Assembly (NCBI GenBank): GCA_949296855.1
Contig: CASFRN010000159.1
Coordinates: 1-48,351 of the forward strand
Source of the DNA: an uncultured Bacteroides sp.
Lineage (GTDB): Bacteria > Bacteroidota > Bacteroidia > Bacteroidales > Bacteroidaceae
Direction of reading: 5' to 3'
Length of the DNA stretch: 48,351 nt
Below are positions 1-9,821 of this stretch, piece after piece; position 1 is the stretch's first letter; each line of letters opens with the position of its first letter. The notes beneath the pieces were generated by a model. It worked only from the letters and a program-made list of their open reading frames with translations, was not told the DNA's origin and made no database searches. A program made the position numbers and the translations under genes.

Positions 1-4
1 AGAT

Positions 5-113
5 ATTCAGGTGGCTACGGCACGGGGGCCCCACCTCTTCCCATCCCGAACAGAGAAGTTAAGCCCCGTCACGCCGATGGTACTGCGCAAGCGGGAGAGT
101 AGGTAGCCGCCGT
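5..113 (+). rRNA. rrf: 5S ribosomal RNA
   Basis: The stretch has the conserved 5S core (CCCGAACAGAGAAGTTAAG at about 46-64 and GGGAGAGTAGG near 94-104). Its ends pair as helix I: GGTGGCTAC at 10-18 with GTAGCCGCC at 103-111. The length of about 110 nt is normal. It is followed directly by a strong hairpin terminator, so it is the last gene of an rRNA operon whose 23S and 16S genes lie outside the window. Confidence 0.93.
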
Positions 114-119
114 CTTGAG

Positions 120-155
120 GTCCGTCCCCACACCCGTTGGGGACGGACTTTTTTT
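120..155 (+). terminator. Terminator of the rRNA operon
   Basis: A 10-bp perfect stem (GTCCGTCCCC at 120-129 with GGGGACGGAC at 139-148) is followed by a run of seven T. This is a classic intrinsic terminator just after 5S rRNA. Confidence 0.93.
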
Positions 156-341
156 ATGCATACAAGTTTCTATGAATGTGGTAATTAGTCTTGACAAAAG
201 ATTGACCATTTTTATTTATTTACTCTTTTTGTCATGGCAAATTCAAATTTGTTTTGTTTGTGTTTTGCGGGCTTGTCTTTTTTATTATAAATTGCAACTT
301 TAAAAAACTTTTTATTTCTTCGTAGATTTAATTCTTTTTCG

Positions 342-350
342 TACCTTCGC
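342..350 (+). promoter_or_regulatory. Possible -7 promoter box of the glycogen operon
   Basis: TACCTTCGC resembles the Bacteroides -7 consensus TAnnTTTG and lies 26 bases before the glycogen synthase ATG. No convincing -33 TTTG was seen. The rest of 156-341 is AT-rich with nothing else recognised. Confidence 0.35.
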
Positions 351-375
351 ACTGATTTAGAAAATATTAAAGATA

Positions 376-2049
376 ATGACGAAACAGCTATTGAAACCTG
401 ATTACATCTTTGAGTCAAGTTGGGAAGTTTGTAATAAGGTCGGTGGAATTTACACCGTATTATCGACAAGGGCAAAAACCTTGCAGGCTGCATTTCCGGA
501 TCGGATTTTCTTTATCGGCCCGGATGTTTGGAGAGGTAAGGAGAATCCTTTGTTTGCCGAGGATGAGAAGACACTACAATTGTGGCGTGAGTATGCGAAG
601 AATGAAGGATTAGAGATTCGTGTAGGGCGTTGGAATATTCCGGGACATCCGATTACGATTTTAGTGGACTTTGCTTCGTTTTATGAACAAAAGAATGAAA
701 TTTATACTCAAGCATGGCTTGATTATCAAGTTGATTCTTTACATGCTTATGGTGATTATGACGAAGCGTCGATGTTTTCTTATGCTGCCGGAAAGGTAGT
801 GGAGAGTTTTTATCGTTATAATTTGTCCGTTCAGGATAAAGTGGTTTATCAAGCTCATGAATGGATGACGGGCTTGGGTGCTTTATATATACAGAAAAAA
901 GTACCTGAAATTGCTACTATATTTACCACGCACGCCACTTCTATCGGGCGTTCGATTGCGGGTAACAATAAACCTTTGTACGATTATTTGTTTGCATACA
1001 ATGGTGACCAAATGGCGCAAGAATTGAATATGCAATCGAAACATTCTATCGAAAAGCAGACCGCTCATCATGTGGATTGTTTTACTACGGTGAGTGAAAT
1101 CACCAATAATGAATGCCGTGAATTGCTTGACAAGCCGGCTGACGTTATCCTGATGAACGGTTTTGAGGATGACTTTGTCCCTAAAGAAGACCGTTTTGAA
1201 CAGAAGCGTAAACATGCCCGTGATGTCATGTTGCGTATGGCGAATAAATTATTAGGTACCCGCTTGAGTGATGACACGATGATTATCGGTACGAGCGGGC
1301 GGTATGAATTCAAGAACAAAGGCATCAATGTCTATCTTGAAGCTTTGAACCGGCTGACTCGTGACAAGAATCTTAAGAAAGATGTTTTAGCTTTTATCAA
1401 TGTTCCAGGGTGGGTAGGAGATGCGCGTGAAGATTTGTTAGAACGTATGCAGAGCGATGAAGATTATACGACTCCACTTAAAGTTCCTTTCATAACTCAT
1501 TGGTTGCATAATATGACCCATGACCAAGTGTTGGATATGTTGAAATATTTAAATATGTCGAACGCTTCGGATACAAAAGTGAAAGTTATTTTCGTTCCTT
1601 GCTATTTAGATGGGAAAGACGGTATCCTGAACGAGGCTTATTATGACTTGTTGATTGGTATGGACTTAAGCGTATATCCTTCTTATTATGAACCGTGGGG
1701 GTATACACCTTTGGAAAGTGTCGCGTTTCACGTACCTACCGTCACTACCGATTTAGCAGGTTTCGGCTTGTGGGTGAATTCGCTTGTGCATCATGAAGGT
1801 TCATTGCAAGATGGTGTAAAAGTTATTCACCGTACAGACTATAATTATTCGGAAGTGGCCGATGCGATTAAAGATGCAGTGACAGAGTTTTCGGCTTTAT
1901 CGGATAATGAAATAGATGGAATTCGTGCACATGCGGCGGAGATTGCCGAAAAGGCTTTATGGAAACATTTCATTCAATATTATTATGAGGCATACGATGT
2001 AGCTTTGCGCAAGGCAGAGCAACGTCTTTCTCAAAAGCAACAGCAATAA
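376..2049 (+). CDS. Glycogen synthase, eukaryote-like (GT3-type)
   Basis: Transfers glucose from a nucleotide sugar to the non-reducing end of an alpha-1,4-glucan in the cytoplasm. The protein (557 aa) begins near a KVGG motif at residues 21-24, which binds the sugar nucleotide. It carries the GT-B E-x7-E signature as E439 and E447 in EPWGYTPLE, with YPSYYEPWG before it. The length and motif style fit the GT3-like glycogen synthases of Bacteroidetes rather than the shorter GT5 GlgA of Proteobacteria. It is followed after 31 bases by a glucan phosphorylase, so synthesis and breakdown of glycogen are probably co-transcribed. The ATG follows a plausible promoter and starts at the conserved N-terminus. 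Whether UDP- or ADP-glucose is used cannot be read from the sequence. Confidence 0.9.
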   Translation: MTKQLLKPDYIFESSWEVCNKVGGIYTVLSTRAKTLQAAFPDRIFFIGPDVWRGKENPLFAEDEKTLQLWREYAKNEGLEIRVGRWNIPGHPITILVDFASFYEQKNEIYTQAWLDYQVDSLHAYGDYDEASMFSYAAGKVVESFYRYNLSVQDKVVYQAHEWMTGLGALYIQKKVPEIATIFTTHATSIGRSIAGNNKPLYDYLFAYNGDQMAQELNMQSKHSIEKQTAHHVDCFTTVSEITNNECRELLDKPADVILMNGFEDDFVPKEDRFEQKRKHARDVMLRMANKLLGTRLSDDTMIIGTSGRYEFKNKGINVYLEALNRLTRDKNLKKDVLAFINVPGWVGDAREDLLERMQSDEDYTTPLKVPFITHWLHNMTHDQVLDMLKYLNMSNASDTKVKVIFVPCYLDGKDGILNEAYYDLLIGMDLSVYPSYYEPWGYTPLESVAFHVPTVTTDLAGFGLWVNSLVHHEGSLQDGVKVIHRTDYNYSEVADAIKDAVTEFSALSDNEIDGIRAHAAEIAEKALWKHFIQYYYEAYDVALRKAEQRLSQKQQQ

Positions 2050-2080
2050 CCAAAAATCATTTATACTAAAATTAAGCAAT

Positions 2081-4648
2081 ATGAAAGTCAAGACTAATTA
2101 TGCTAACACTCCAGCCTGGAGAGAGGTTAATGTGAAATCTCGTATTCCGGAACCTTTGAAGATGTTGGATAGAATGGCTCGTAACATTTGGTGGGCTTGG
2201 AATGACGAAGCAACAGAGGTGTTTAAAGAATTAGATCCGGATTTATGGCAAGCTGTAGCCCAAAATCCGGTCGCATTATTGGAACGCTTGAGCTATGAAA
2301 AGCTGGAAGACCTGTCTTCTGATAAAGATATGCTTAAGAAAATCAATGATGTATATGCTAAGTTTGAGGCTTATATGAATGTGAAGCCTGACGCATCACG
2401 TCCTTCCGTCGCTTATTTCTGTATGGAATATGGCTTGACTCATGTCTTGAAAATCTATTCAGGAGGTTTGGGTATTTTGGCCGGTGACTATCTGAAAGAG
2501 GCATCGGATAGTAACGTGGATATGTGTGGTATCGGTTTCTTGTATCGCTACGGTTATTTCAAGCAAACCTTGTCAATGGACGGTCAGCAAATCGCTAATT
2601 ACGAAGCTCAGAATTTCGGCAGTCTGCCGTTGGAGCGCGTAATTGACGCGGAAGGCAAACCTTTGGTTCTTGATGTTCCGTATTTGAATTACTATGTTCA
2701 CGCATATGTATGGAGAGTGAATGTAGGCCGTGTGCCTTTGTATTTGCTGGATACCGATAATGAAATGAATAGCGAATATGACCGCCCGATTACTTACCAG
2801 CTTTATGGCGGCGATTGGGAAAACCGTCTGAAGCAGGAAATCTTGTTGGGTATCGGTGGCGTATTGTTATTGAAGAAACTGGGTATCAAGAAAGATGTAT
2901 ATCATTGCAACGAGGGGCATGCGGCTTTGTGCAATGTTCAACGGTTGTGTGATTATGTAGAAAGCGGAATGACGTTCGACGAGGCGTTGGAAATCGTGCG
3001 CGCTTCTTCTTTGTATACGGTTCATACACCGGTTCCCGCCGGCCATGATTATTTCGATGAAGGATTGTTCGGCAAATATATGGGAGGATACCCCCAACGT
3101 ATGGGTATTACTTGGGATGAACTAATGGATTTGGGACGCATCAATCCGGGTGACCACGGTGAACGTTTCTGTATGTCTACCTTTGCCTGCAACACTTGTC
3201 AGGAAGTGAACGGTGTGAGCTGGTTGCACGGGAAAGTTTCTCAGGAAATGTTTTCAGGCATTTGGAAGGGGTATTTCGCGGAAGAGAATCATGTAGGTTA
3301 TGTGACCAACGGCGTACATTTCCCCACTTGGTGCGCTTCCGAATGGAAGAAGCTGTATAATAAATATTTCGATTCGAACTTCATGGGTGACCAGTCGAAT
3401 CCGAAAATTTGGGAAGCTATTTATAACGTGCCCGATGAAGAAATCTGGAAGACCCGTTTGGCATTGAAGAATAAGCTGATTAACTATATCCGTGAGCAGT
3501 TCCGTAAGAATTGGCTGAAGAACCAAGGCAATCCGGGTTTGATTGTATCGTTGCTTGATAAGATTAATCCGAACGCGCTGACTATCGGTTTTGCCCGCCG
3601 TTTCGCCACTTACAAGCGCGCGCACCTTTTGTTCAGCGATTTGGACCGTTTGTCTAAGATTGTGAACAATCCTGATTATCCGGTACAGTTCTTGTTTGCC
3701 GGAAAAGCTCACCCGCACGATGGTGCCGGTCAGGGATTGATTAAGCGTATCATTGAAATTTCTAACCGTCCGGAATTCTTGGGCAAGATTATCTTCTTGC
3801 AGGATTATGATATGAAATTAGCTCGCCGTTTGGTATCGGGAGTTGATATTTGGATGAACACTCCGACCCGCCCGCTGGAGGCTTCGGGTACATCAGGCGA
3901 AAAGGCATTGATGAATGGTGTCGTAAACTTCTCCGTGCTTGATGGATGGTGGTTGGAAGGTTATCGTGAAGGTGCCGGTTGGGCATTGACCGAGAAACGT
4001 ACTTACCAGAATCAGGAATACCAAGACCAGCTGGACGCTGCTACTATTTACAGTTTGTTAGAGACTGAAATCTTGCCGTTGTATTATGCGCGCAATAAGA
4101 AAGGTTATTCCGAAGGTTGGATTAAGACCATCAAGAATTCGATTGCGCAGATTGCTCCTCACTATACGATGAAGCGTCAGTTGGATGATTATTACGCTAA
4201 GTTCTACGGAAAAGAAGCCGAACGTTTCCATGCTTTGGAAGCCGATAATTATGCGAAGTTGAAAGCGTTGGCTGCTTGGAAAGAAGAAGTTGCCGCTAAG
4301 TGGGATTCTATTCAGGTAGTTTCTATGAACAAGTGTGAAGAGCTTCGCCAAGGTAATGTAGAAAGTGGTAAGGATTATGCCATCACTTGTGTCATTGACG
4401 AGAAAGGTCTTAATGATGCGGTTGGTGTAGAAATGGTGGTTACTTACACCAATGCCGAAGGCAAGGAATACATTTACAGTGTCGTTCCGATGGAATTGGT
4501 GAAACGTGAAGGAGATTTGTATACCTTTAAGTTGGATTATGGAATTTCGAATGCCGGAAGTTTCAAGGTGGCATACCGTATGTATCCGAAAAACATTGAC
4601 CTGCCTCACCGTCAGGACTTCTGTTACGTACGTTGGTTTAATGAATAA
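2081..4648 (+). CDS. glgP: Alpha-glucan (glycogen/maltodextrin) phosphorylase, GT35
   Basis: Releases glucose 1-phosphate from alpha-1,4-glucans using phosphate and pyridoxal phosphate. The protein is 855 aa and has the N-terminal domain found in the 'short' T. maritima-like phosphorylases ([14 protein letters not shown] at about residues 28-41), a catalytic body with HPHDGAGQG, and the PLP site EASGTSGEK whose lysine is K608. It sits 31 bases after glycogen synthase and ends at a strong hairpin, giving a two-gene glycogen operon. The C-terminal roughly 150 residues after the PLP domain look like an added beta-rich domain, as is common in this subfamily. The PLP loop has Glu where many homologues have Met (SGEK versus SGMK); I consider this normal variation for the phylum. 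Confidence 0.93.
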   Translation: MKVKTNYANTPAWREVNVKSRIPEPLKMLDRMARNIWWAWNDEATEVFKELDPDLWQAVAQNPVALLERLSYEKLEDLSSDKDMLKKINDVYAKFEAYMNVKPDASRPSVAYFCMEYGLTHVLKIYSGGLGILAGDYLKEASDSNVDMCGIGFLYRYGYFKQTLSMDGQQIANYEAQNFGSLPLERVIDAEGKPLVLDVPYLNYYVHAYVWRVNVGRVPLYLLDTDNEMNSEYDRPITYQLYGGDWENRLKQEILLGIGGVLLLKKLGIKKDVYHCNEGHAALCNVQRLCDYVESGMTFDEALEIVRASSLYTVHTPVPAGHDYFDEGLFGKYMGGYPQRMGITWDELMDLGRINPGDHGERFCMSTFACNTCQEVNGVSWLHGKVSQEMFSGIWKGYFAEENHVGYVTNGVHFPTWCASEWKKLYNKYFDSNFMGDQSNPKIWEAIYNVPDEEIWKTRLALKNKLINYIREQFRKNWLKNQGNPGLIVSLLDKINPNALTIGFARRFATYKRAHLLFSDLDRLSKIVNNPDYPVQFLFAGKAHPHDGAGQGLIKRIIEISNRPEFLGKIIFLQDYDMKLARRLVSGVDIWMNTPTRPLEASGTSGEKALMNGVVNFSVLDGWWLEGYREGAGWALTEKRTYQNQEYQDQLDAATIYSLLETEILPLYYARNKKGYSEGWIKTIKNSIAQIAPHYTMKRQLDDYYAKFYGKEAERFHALEADNYAKLKALAAWKEEVAAKWDSIQVVSMNKCEELRQGNVESGKDYAITCVIDEKGLNDAVGVEMVVTYTNAEGKEYIYSVVPMELVKREGDLYTFKLDYGISNAGSFKVAYRMYPKNIDLPHRQDFCYVRWFNE

Positions 4649-4672
4649 TCCGCTATAAGCGAATATTTATAA

Positions 4673-4716
4673 GAAGTCGGTTGGTTCGGTAAAAAGAATC
4701 GACCGACTTCTTTTTT
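4673..4716 (+). terminator. Terminator after glgP
   Basis: Stem GAAGTCGGTTGGTTC (4673-4687) with GAATCGACCGACTTC (4696-4710), 13 of 15 pairs, followed by six T. Confidence 0.88.
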
Positions 4717-4840
4717 AATTCTTTTGTGTGACTTATAAGAAACTGTAAAGTCATGTGTATAATCAATTCCCCAACGCCTCCAAAACATTGGCCGCACGCT
4801 TGGGTTGTATTATCGGTTCAGACGGCATCTTTTTATGGTT

Positions 4841-4917
4841 CCCGTCCCCAAACTGTATGTTCTTGGTACGGAAACCGTATGTTCTTGGTACGGGAAACCA
4901 TACGGTTTTGGGACGGA
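4841..4917. repeat. Intergenic palindrome with 22-bp internal direct repeat
   Basis: GTATGTTCTTGGTACGG occurs twice (4855-4871 and 4877-4893, period 22). The whole is closed by an outer inverted repeat, CCGTCCCCAAACTGTATG at 4842-4859 against CATACGGTTTTGGGACGG at about 4899-4916. It lies in the 450-base gap between the glgP terminator and the rubrerythrin terminator; no gene was seen in that gap. It looks like a dispersed intergenic repeat unit, but no second copy lies in this window. Confidence 0.7.
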
Positions 4918-5026
4918 GAATGTAAAAGGGAGACTGCCTGAAACAGATTCTGAATTTTTCGGTCAGACATTGATTTATATCGCAAAACAAGTTTATCGAA
5001 GAAAATGAAAACCGTTTTCAAGGAAA

Positions 5027-5077
5027 AAGGGGGGCATTAAAACAGGTTTCATTTTACTTCGTTTTAACACCCCCCTT
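5027..5077 (-). terminator. Terminator of the rubrerythrin transcript
   Basis: Arms of 17 nt, AAGGGGGGCATTAAAAC (5027-5043) and GTTTTAACACCCCCCTT (5061-5077), pair at 15 positions. On the minus strand the stem is followed by a T run, so it terminates the gene ending at 5101. Confidence 0.8.
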
Positions 5078-5100
5078 ATCGGGTAACTTTATTCAAGATA

Positions 5101-5652
5101 TTATTTCTTGAAGTATCTGTTGTACAGACCTTCGAAGCCTTTTCCGTGACGAGCTTCGTCTTTAGCCATTTCGTGAACTGTGTCGTGGATAGCATCCAAG
5201 TTCAGTTGTTTAGCGCGGGTTGCAATGCGTTTCTTATCTTCGCAGGCACCTGCTTCAGCGTTCATGCGTTTTTCCAGGTTTGTCTTGGTGTCCCATACGC
5301 AGTCGCCCAAGAGTTCGGCAAATTTCGATGCGTGTTCTGCTTCTTCCCATGCGTAGCGTTTGAAAGCTTCGGCTACTTCGGGATAGCCTTCGCGGTCTGC
5401 CTGACGGCTCATAGCCAAGTACATACCTACTTCAGTGCATTCGCCCATGAAGTGATTGTTCAAGTCTTTAATCATTTCTTCATCGCAGCCTTTAGCTACG
5501 CCGATTACGTGCTCGTCAACGAAAGTCAGACCGTTGTTGTCTTCTTCCATTTCTTTGAATTTAGAAGCGGGCGCTTTGCAGAGCGGGCATTTTTCGGGAG
5601 CTGTTTCACCTTCATAGATGTAACCACATACAGTACAGATAAATTTTTTCAT
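5101..5652 (-). CDS. Reverse rubrerythrin (rubredoxin domain first)
   Basis: Non-haem iron peroxidase that detoxifies hydrogen peroxide in the cytoplasm of anaerobes. The protein (183 aa) has the domains in reversed order. A rubredoxin-type FeS4 site comes first (C6xxC9 and C22xxC25), followed by a ferritin-like diiron domain rich in E/H pairs ([42 protein letters not shown]). This matches the 'reverse rubrerythrins' of clostridia, about 180 aa, often annotated as NADH peroxidase. It lies 66 bases downstream of a PerR/Fur-family regulator on the same strand, which suggests peroxide-linked control. A hairpin terminator follows directly. Confidence 0.92.
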   Translation of the reverse strand: MKKFICTVCGYIYEGETAPEKCPLCKAPASKFKEMEEDNNGLTFVDEHVIGVAKGCDEEMIKDLNNHFMGECTEVGMYLAMSRQADREGYPEVAEAFKRYAWEEAEHASKFAELLGDCVWDTKTNLEKRMNAEAGACEDKKRIATRAKQLNLDAIHDTVHEMAKDEARHGKGFEGLYNRYFKK

Positions 5653-5718
5653 AATTCCAGTGTTTTTAAATTGTTAGTTATTTAGTTGTTTTTATCCGAT
5701 AGCCCGTAGGCCATACGT

Positions 5719-6138
5719 TTAATTTCCGTTTGTTTCCAAGCAACCGGGGCATACACCTTTATAATAATGGTGTGTTTCCTCTATTCGATAGCCTTTTTGT
5801 TTCAGGCGTTTCGTTTCTTCCGTCTCTTCTGATGTCAAGGGGATATCCGTTATTTTTCCGCATACTTTACATTGGAAATGCGCATGCGCCGAAATATCTC
5901 CGTCGAAGCACGCATTCCGTTCATCAATAGTCAGCATACGTGCCGCTCCGTGTTCTACAAACAGTTTCAGTGTGTTGTAGACGGTTGTTTTCGACAAGGT
6001 AGGAATATCTTGGCACAAAGCCATATAAATCTCATCGATGGACGGATGAGTATGATGCTTCAGCAAGTAATCCATAATGGCAATGCGTTGTACGGACGGC
6101 TTGATTTGATAACTGAGCAGATATTCGTAAACGTTCAT
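5719..6138 (-). CDS. Fur-family regulator, probably PerR-like
   Basis: Metal-dependent DNA-binding repressor. The protein is 139 aa, with a winged helix whose recognition part is LSKTTVYNTLKLF (48-60). The dimerisation domain carries HxH (85/87) and two zinc-type CxxC pairs (C90/C93 and C130/C133). Position directly upstream of a rubrerythrin favours a peroxide sensor (PerR) over an iron sensor, but eye-reading cannot separate the two. A 7-1-7 palindrome between its promoter and ATG suggests autoregulation. The ATG at 6138 is the only start that keeps the full N-terminal helix. Confidence 0.88.
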   Translation of the reverse strand: MNVYEYLLSYQIKPSVQRIAIMDYLLKHHTHPSIDEIYMALCQDIPTLSKTTVYNTLKLFVEHGAARMLTIDERNACFDGDISAHAHFQCKVCGKITDIPLTSEETEETKRLKQKGYRIEETHHYYKGVCPGCLETNGN

Positions 6139-6153
6139 CTTTAGATTCCTTAT

Positions 6154-6168
6154 TTGTAATTGTTACAA
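6154..6168. promoter_or_regulatory. Candidate PerR/Fur box
   Basis: TTGTAATTGTTACAA is a 7-1-7 palindrome with 6 of 7 matching arm positions, the layout known for Fur/PerR operators. It lies between the predicted -7 box (6182-6190, minus strand) and the regulator's start codon. Confidence 0.5.
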
Positions 6169-6181
6169 TTTTAAATCATTG

Positions 6182-6190
6182 GCAAAGATA
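6182..6190 (-). promoter_or_regulatory. -7 promoter box of the Fur-family gene
   Basis: Read on the minus strand the box is TATCTTTGC, a full match to TAnnTTTG, 44 bases before the start codon. Confidence 0.6.
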
Positions 6191-6273
6191 GATATATTTT
6201 CGATATGTACAAAGCACCGGTCGCTTTTTTTGCTTTTTTTCAATCAAGATAGGGATTACACCTTTATTTATAT

Positions 6274-6281
6274 TATCTTTG
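6274..6281 (+). promoter_or_regulatory. -7 promoter box of nadE
   Basis: TATCTTTG is a full match to the Bacteroides -7 consensus and ends 33 bases before the chosen nadE start. It overlaps an upstream TTG that could be mistaken for a start codon, which is why the ATG at 6315 is preferred. Confidence 0.65.
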
Positions 6282-6314
6282 TCCGCTATAAATAAGACAT
6301 TAAATGATATTTTT

Positions 6315-8246
6315 ATGAAATATGGTTTTGTGAAGGTGGCGGCCGCCATCCCTCAGGTGAGGATAGCTGACTGCCAATATAATGCGGAACAGGCCGAGAG
6401 CTTGATAGCGAAAGCGGAAGGTAGCGGTGTGCAGGTGATTGTTTTTCCCGAGTTGAGTCTTACCGGATATTCGTGCGGCGACTTGTTCGGGCAGACATTG
6501 TTGCTCGAACAGGCGGAGATGGCGTTGATGCGTGTGCTCAATAATACGCGTCAGTTGGATGTCATTTCCATTTTGGGAATGCCGCTCCGTGTGGAGTCGG
6601 TGTTGCTTAATTGTGCAGTGGTCATTCAGAAGGGAAAGATTTTAGGTGTTGTTCCTAAGACTTATCTGCCCAATTACAAAGAGTTTTACGAACATCGCTG
6701 GTTTGCTTCCTCCGCCGCTATCGGCGATGGGGCATCGGTACGTTTGTTTGGGCAGCAAGTCATGGTTGGATCCGATTTGCTTTTCGAGACCTTTGGAATG
6801 CGTTTCGGAATCGAGCTTTGCGAAGACGTGTGGGCGCCTGTTCCGCCCAGTTCGACATTGGCACTGAAGGGTGCCGAAATCATATTTAACCTTTCTGCCG
6901 ATACTGAAAACATTAGCAAGCATCAATATCTACGTTCGTTGCTTGCCCAGCAGTCGGCACGTTGCTTGTGTGGCTATGTGTTTGCTTCGAGCGGATTCGG
7001 CGAGTCGACCACCGATGTGGTATTCGCGGGCAACGGGCTGATATACGAAAACGGAATCCTTTTGGCGGCTTCCGAGCGTTTTTCGTTCGAGAAACAATTG
7101 GTTGTAAGTGAAATCGATGTGGAACGTTTGCAAGGCGAACGGTTGGTGAATACGACTTTTGCCGCCAGTGCAGGGCAGGTGCGTGGCTGTGCTGTGCGGA
7201 TGGTACAGACCGAGCGGGTTCCCGAAAAAGAATTGTCGCTTACCCGCCGGATAGAGCCGCATCCCTTTGTGCCTGCAGGAGGCAGGATTCTCGAAGAACG
7301 TTGCGAGGAGATTTTCTCCATTCAGGTGGCGGCGTTGGCAAAGCGTTTGGTACATACTGGATGCAAGACGGTTGTGGTAGGCATATCGGGCGGTCTTGAT
7401 TCCACGTTGGCGTTGTTGGTGTGTGTCAAGACATTCGATAAGTTGGAGATTTCGCGTAGAGGGATTGTAGGCATTACGATGCCCGGTTTCGGAACGACGG
7501 GACGCACGCATCATAATGCGGTTGCATTAATGAACTCATTGGGGGTGACTGTCCGCGAAATCAGCATCCGCGAGGCTTGCCTCCAGCATTTCAAGGACAT
7601 CGGCCACAATTCTGACGTGCACGATGTAACTTACGAAAATGCCCAAGCGCGTGAACGTACGCAGATTTTGATGGATTATGCCAATAAGGTAGGAGGGCTG
7701 GTCATCGGTACGGGCGACCTTTCCGAATTGGCGCTGGGTTGGTGTACATATAATGCTGATCATATGTCGATGTATGGAGTGAATGCGGGCATTCCGAAGA
7801 CGCTGGTGCGTTATTTGGTCACGTGGGTGGCAGAGACGGTAGATGCCGATTCGCGGGTTACGCTGCTCGATATCATCGACACGCCTATCAGCCCCGAACT
7901 GATACCTGCCGACGAGGACGGCAACATCAAGCAGAAGACCGAGGATTTGGTGGGTCCGTATGAACTTCACGACTTTTTCCTCTACCATTTCCTCCGTTTT
8001 GGTTTCCGTCCTGCTAAGATTTATTATTTGGCGCATATAGCGTTTCGGGGCGCGTATGATGATGAGACAATCAAGAAATGGTTGGCCAATTTCTTCCGCC
8101 GTTTTTTCAGCCAGCAGTTCAAACGTTCGTGCTTGCCCGACGGCCCGAAGGTGGGGTCCGTTTCGTTAAGCCCGCGAGGCGATTGGCGTATGCCGAGTGA
8201 TGCAAGTGCTTCCTTGTGGCTTCAAGAGTGTGAAGAATTAGGGTGA
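6315..8246 (+). CDS. nadE: Glutamine-dependent NAD+ synthetase
   Basis: Converts deamido-NAD+ to NAD+ with ATP and ammonia derived from glutamine. The N-terminal nitrilase-type glutaminase domain shows the catalytic triad E46 (FPELSLTGYS), K115 (VPKTYLPNY) and C169 (IELCEDVW). The C-terminal synthetase domain has the ATP pyrophosphatase loop SGGLDS at about 358-363 and the GTGDLSELALGW motif. The size, 643 aa, is normal for the two-domain enzyme. A longer frame exists from a TTG at 6279, but that codon lies inside the promoter, so the ATG at 6315 is used. It is convergent with the MATE gene and separated from it by a palindromic repeat. Confidence 0.93.
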   Translation: MKYGFVKVAAAIPQVRIADCQYNAEQAESLIAKAEGSGVQVIVFPELSLTGYSCGDLFGQTLLLEQAEMALMRVLNNTRQLDVISILGMPLRVESVLLNCAVVIQKGKILGVVPKTYLPNYKEFYEHRWFASSAAIGDGASVRLFGQQVMVGSDLLFETFGMRFGIELCEDVWAPVPPSSTLALKGAEIIFNLSADTENISKHQYLRSLLAQQSARCLCGYVFASSGFGESTTDVVFAGNGLIYENGILLAASERFSFEKQLVVSEIDVERLQGERLVNTTFAASAGQVRGCAVRMVQTERVPEKELSLTRRIEPHPFVPAGGRILEERCEEIFSIQVAALAKRLVHTGCKTVVVGISGGLDSTLALLVCVKTFDKLEISRRGIVGITMPGFGTTGRTHHNAVALMNSLGVTVREISIREACLQHFKDIGHNSDVHDVTYENAQARERTQILMDYANKVGGLVIGTGDLSELALGWCTYNADHMSMYGVNAGIPKTLVRYLVTWVAETVDADSRVTLLDIIDTPISPELIPADEDGNIKQKTEDLVGPYELHDFFLYHFLRFGFRPAKIYYLAHIAFRGAYDDETIKKWLANFFRRFFSQQFKRSCLPDGPKVGSVSLSPRGDWRMPSDASASLWLQECEELG

Positions 8247-8260
8247 TTTAAACAGGCTCT
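8246..8260 (+). repeat. Solo end of the AGAGCCTGTTTAAAT element
   Basis: ATTTAAACAGGCTCT, starting at the last base of the nadE stop codon, is identical to the right end (15985-15999) of the 175-bp inverted-repeat element downstream of the outer-membrane gene. Confidence 0.6.
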
Positions 8261-8332
8261 AAAAATTGAGAATTAAAAATTGAAAGTTATTCGTGTGGTA
8301 TCGTAGCTTTTAATTTTTAATTCTCAATTTTT
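8261..8332. terminator. Palindrome between convergent nadE and MATE genes
   Basis: AAAAATTGAGAATTAAAAAT (8261-8280) pairs with the complementary run at about 8308-8332, ending in a T tract. It probably serves as a terminator in both directions and belongs to an AT-rich family different from the AACGCAGATT repeats. Confidence 0.7.
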
Positions 8333-8355
8333 TATTCTTTTGTGCTTAATTCAAA

Positions 8356-9711
8356 TCAAGCGGTTTGGCTTTGCTTGAATTTCTTGAACTGGTTATAAAG
8401 CATGAAAGCGGCGATTACGCTGGCGGCAAGGTCGGAGATAGGCATACTGAACCAAATGCCGTCTACGCCCCAGAAGAGCGGAAGGATGAGCAAGAGCGGG
8501 ATGAGTATCACCACTTGGCGGCTCAGCGAAAGGATGATGGCTTTCTTCGCCATGCCTATGCTTTGGAAGAAGTTCGATGTGACCATTTGGAAGCCGATGA
8601 TAGGGAAGAACATCATCACGATACGCAGGCCTCGTGCCGAAAGGTCTATCAAAGTCTGGTCGGTGGTAAAGGCTTTTGCCACCAGTTCGGGTATCAGTTC
8701 GCCCACTAAAAATCCGGTGGTGGTCACGATTGTGGCGGCTATGACGGTGATTTTCATCACTTGGTTTACGCGCTGGTATTGGCGTGCGCCGTAGTTATAT
8801 CCCGCAATGGGTTGCATGCCTTGGTTCAGCCCCATTACAATCATCACGAAGAGGAAGCTGATGCGGTTCACAATGCCGAACGCTCCGATGGCAAGGTCTC
8901 CGTCGTATAGCTTCAATCCTTTATTAATAAGGATGACAATCATGCAGGCGGCTATGTTCATGAAGAATGGTGCCAGCCCGATGCCGATGATGTTCTGCAC
9001 CAAGTGGCTCCGCAAGCGGTAAATGCCTTTCTTCAGGCGGAGCAATTCGTTCTTGCGGCAGAAGAGCTTGATTTGCCACGTCAGGGCAATGATTTGTGCC
9101 AATACGGTTGCCATTGCCACTCCCTGAATGCCCCAATGGAACACGAAGATGAATATCGGGGCAAGGATGGTGTTGATTACAACGGTCATAATTGTGGCGA
9201 ACATCGACTTTTGCGGATAGCCGGCGGCACGGAGCACCGAGTTCAAGCCTAAGTACATGTGGGTCACTACGTTGCCTAACAAGATGACTATCATGTAATC
9301 GCGTGCGTAGGGGAGGGTCGCTTCACTCGCTCCGAAGAAATAGAGAATCGGGTCGAGGAATAAAAGGGTAAGAATCGTGAATCCGATACCGATAAGGACA
9401 TTCAAGGACACGACGTTCCCCAAGATAAGCTGGGCAGTAGCATAATCTTTTTGACCTAACTTCACCGATACCAATGTCGATGCACCCACACCCACTAACG
9501 AGCCGAATGCGGCGGCAAGGTTCATCAAGGGGAAGGTGATGGCAAGTCCTGAGATAGCCATTGCGCCCACACCGTGCCCGATGAAGATGCTGTCAATCAT
9601 GTTGTAAAGTGAAGAAGCCGTCATAGCAATGATGGCAGGGACGGCATATTGCGTCAATAGTTTGCCGATAGGCTGTTCGCCCAGTTCGGTTGCTGTTCCT
9701 TTTTGTGACAT
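8356..9711 (-). CDS. MATE-family multidrug/cation efflux transporter
   Basis: Inner-membrane antiporter of the MATE (NorM/DinF) family. The start at 9711 gives 451 aa beginning MSQKGTATELGEQPIGKLL. Twelve hydrophobic segments can be traced, with the typical N-terminal helix 1 containing LYNMIDSIFIGHG, a family hallmark, and the symmetrical second half containing GLNQGMQPIAGYNYGARQ. The frame remains open 15 codons upstream (to 9756), but that extension overlaps the predicted promoter. Substrate unknown. A divergent promoter pair separates it from xseA. Confidence 0.9.
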   Translation of the reverse strand: MSQKGTATELGEQPIGKLLTQYAVPAIIAMTASSLYNMIDSIFIGHGVGAMAISGLAITFPLMNLAAAFGSLVGVGASTLVSVKLGQKDYATAQLILGNVVSLNVLIGIGFTILTLLFLDPILYFFGASEATLPYARDYMIVILLGNVVTHMYLGLNSVLRAAGYPQKSMFATIMTVVINTILAPIFIFVFHWGIQGVAMATVLAQIIALTWQIKLFCRKNELLRLKKGIYRLRSHLVQNIIGIGLAPFFMNIAACMIVILINKGLKLYDGDLAIGAFGIVNRISFLFVMIVMGLNQGMQPIAGYNYGARQYQRVNQVMKITVIAATIVTTTGFLVGELIPELVAKAFTTDQTLIDLSARGLRIVMMFFPIIGFQMVTSNFFQSIGMAKKAIILSLSRQVVILIPLLLILPLFWGVDGIWFSMPISDLAASVIAAFMLYNQFKKFKQSQTA

Positions 9712-9742
9712 AAAACTCTTTTTACCTTTTTGATTTTCGGGT

Positions 9743-9751
9743 GCAAAGGTA
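9743..9751 (-). promoter_or_regulatory. -7 promoter box of the MATE gene
   Basis: On the minus strand TACCTTTGC, a full TAnnTTTG match, 31 bases before the start at 9711. Confidence 0.55.
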
Positions 9752-9764
9752 AGCAAAATAATCG

Positions 9765-9773
9765 TATCTTTGC
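9765..9773 (+). promoter_or_regulatory. -7 promoter box upstream of xseA
   Basis: TATCTTTGC matches TAnnTTTG. It is 155 bases before the xseA ATG, and the palindromic repeat 9822-9893 lies inside the predicted leader. Confidence 0.5.
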
Positions 9774-9821
9774 ATGGAGCAGCTTTAATTTATGGTGTAC
9801 ATTGTGACTGATTACTTTGGA

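Noticed and set aside
115-303. Open frame of 62 codons after the 5S gene
   Set aside because: It begins inside the rRNA terminator hairpin and has no start context or motif.
6279-6314. TTG start adding 12 residues to NadE
   Set aside because: The TTG is part of the promoter sequence TATCTTTG, so it would precede the transcription start.
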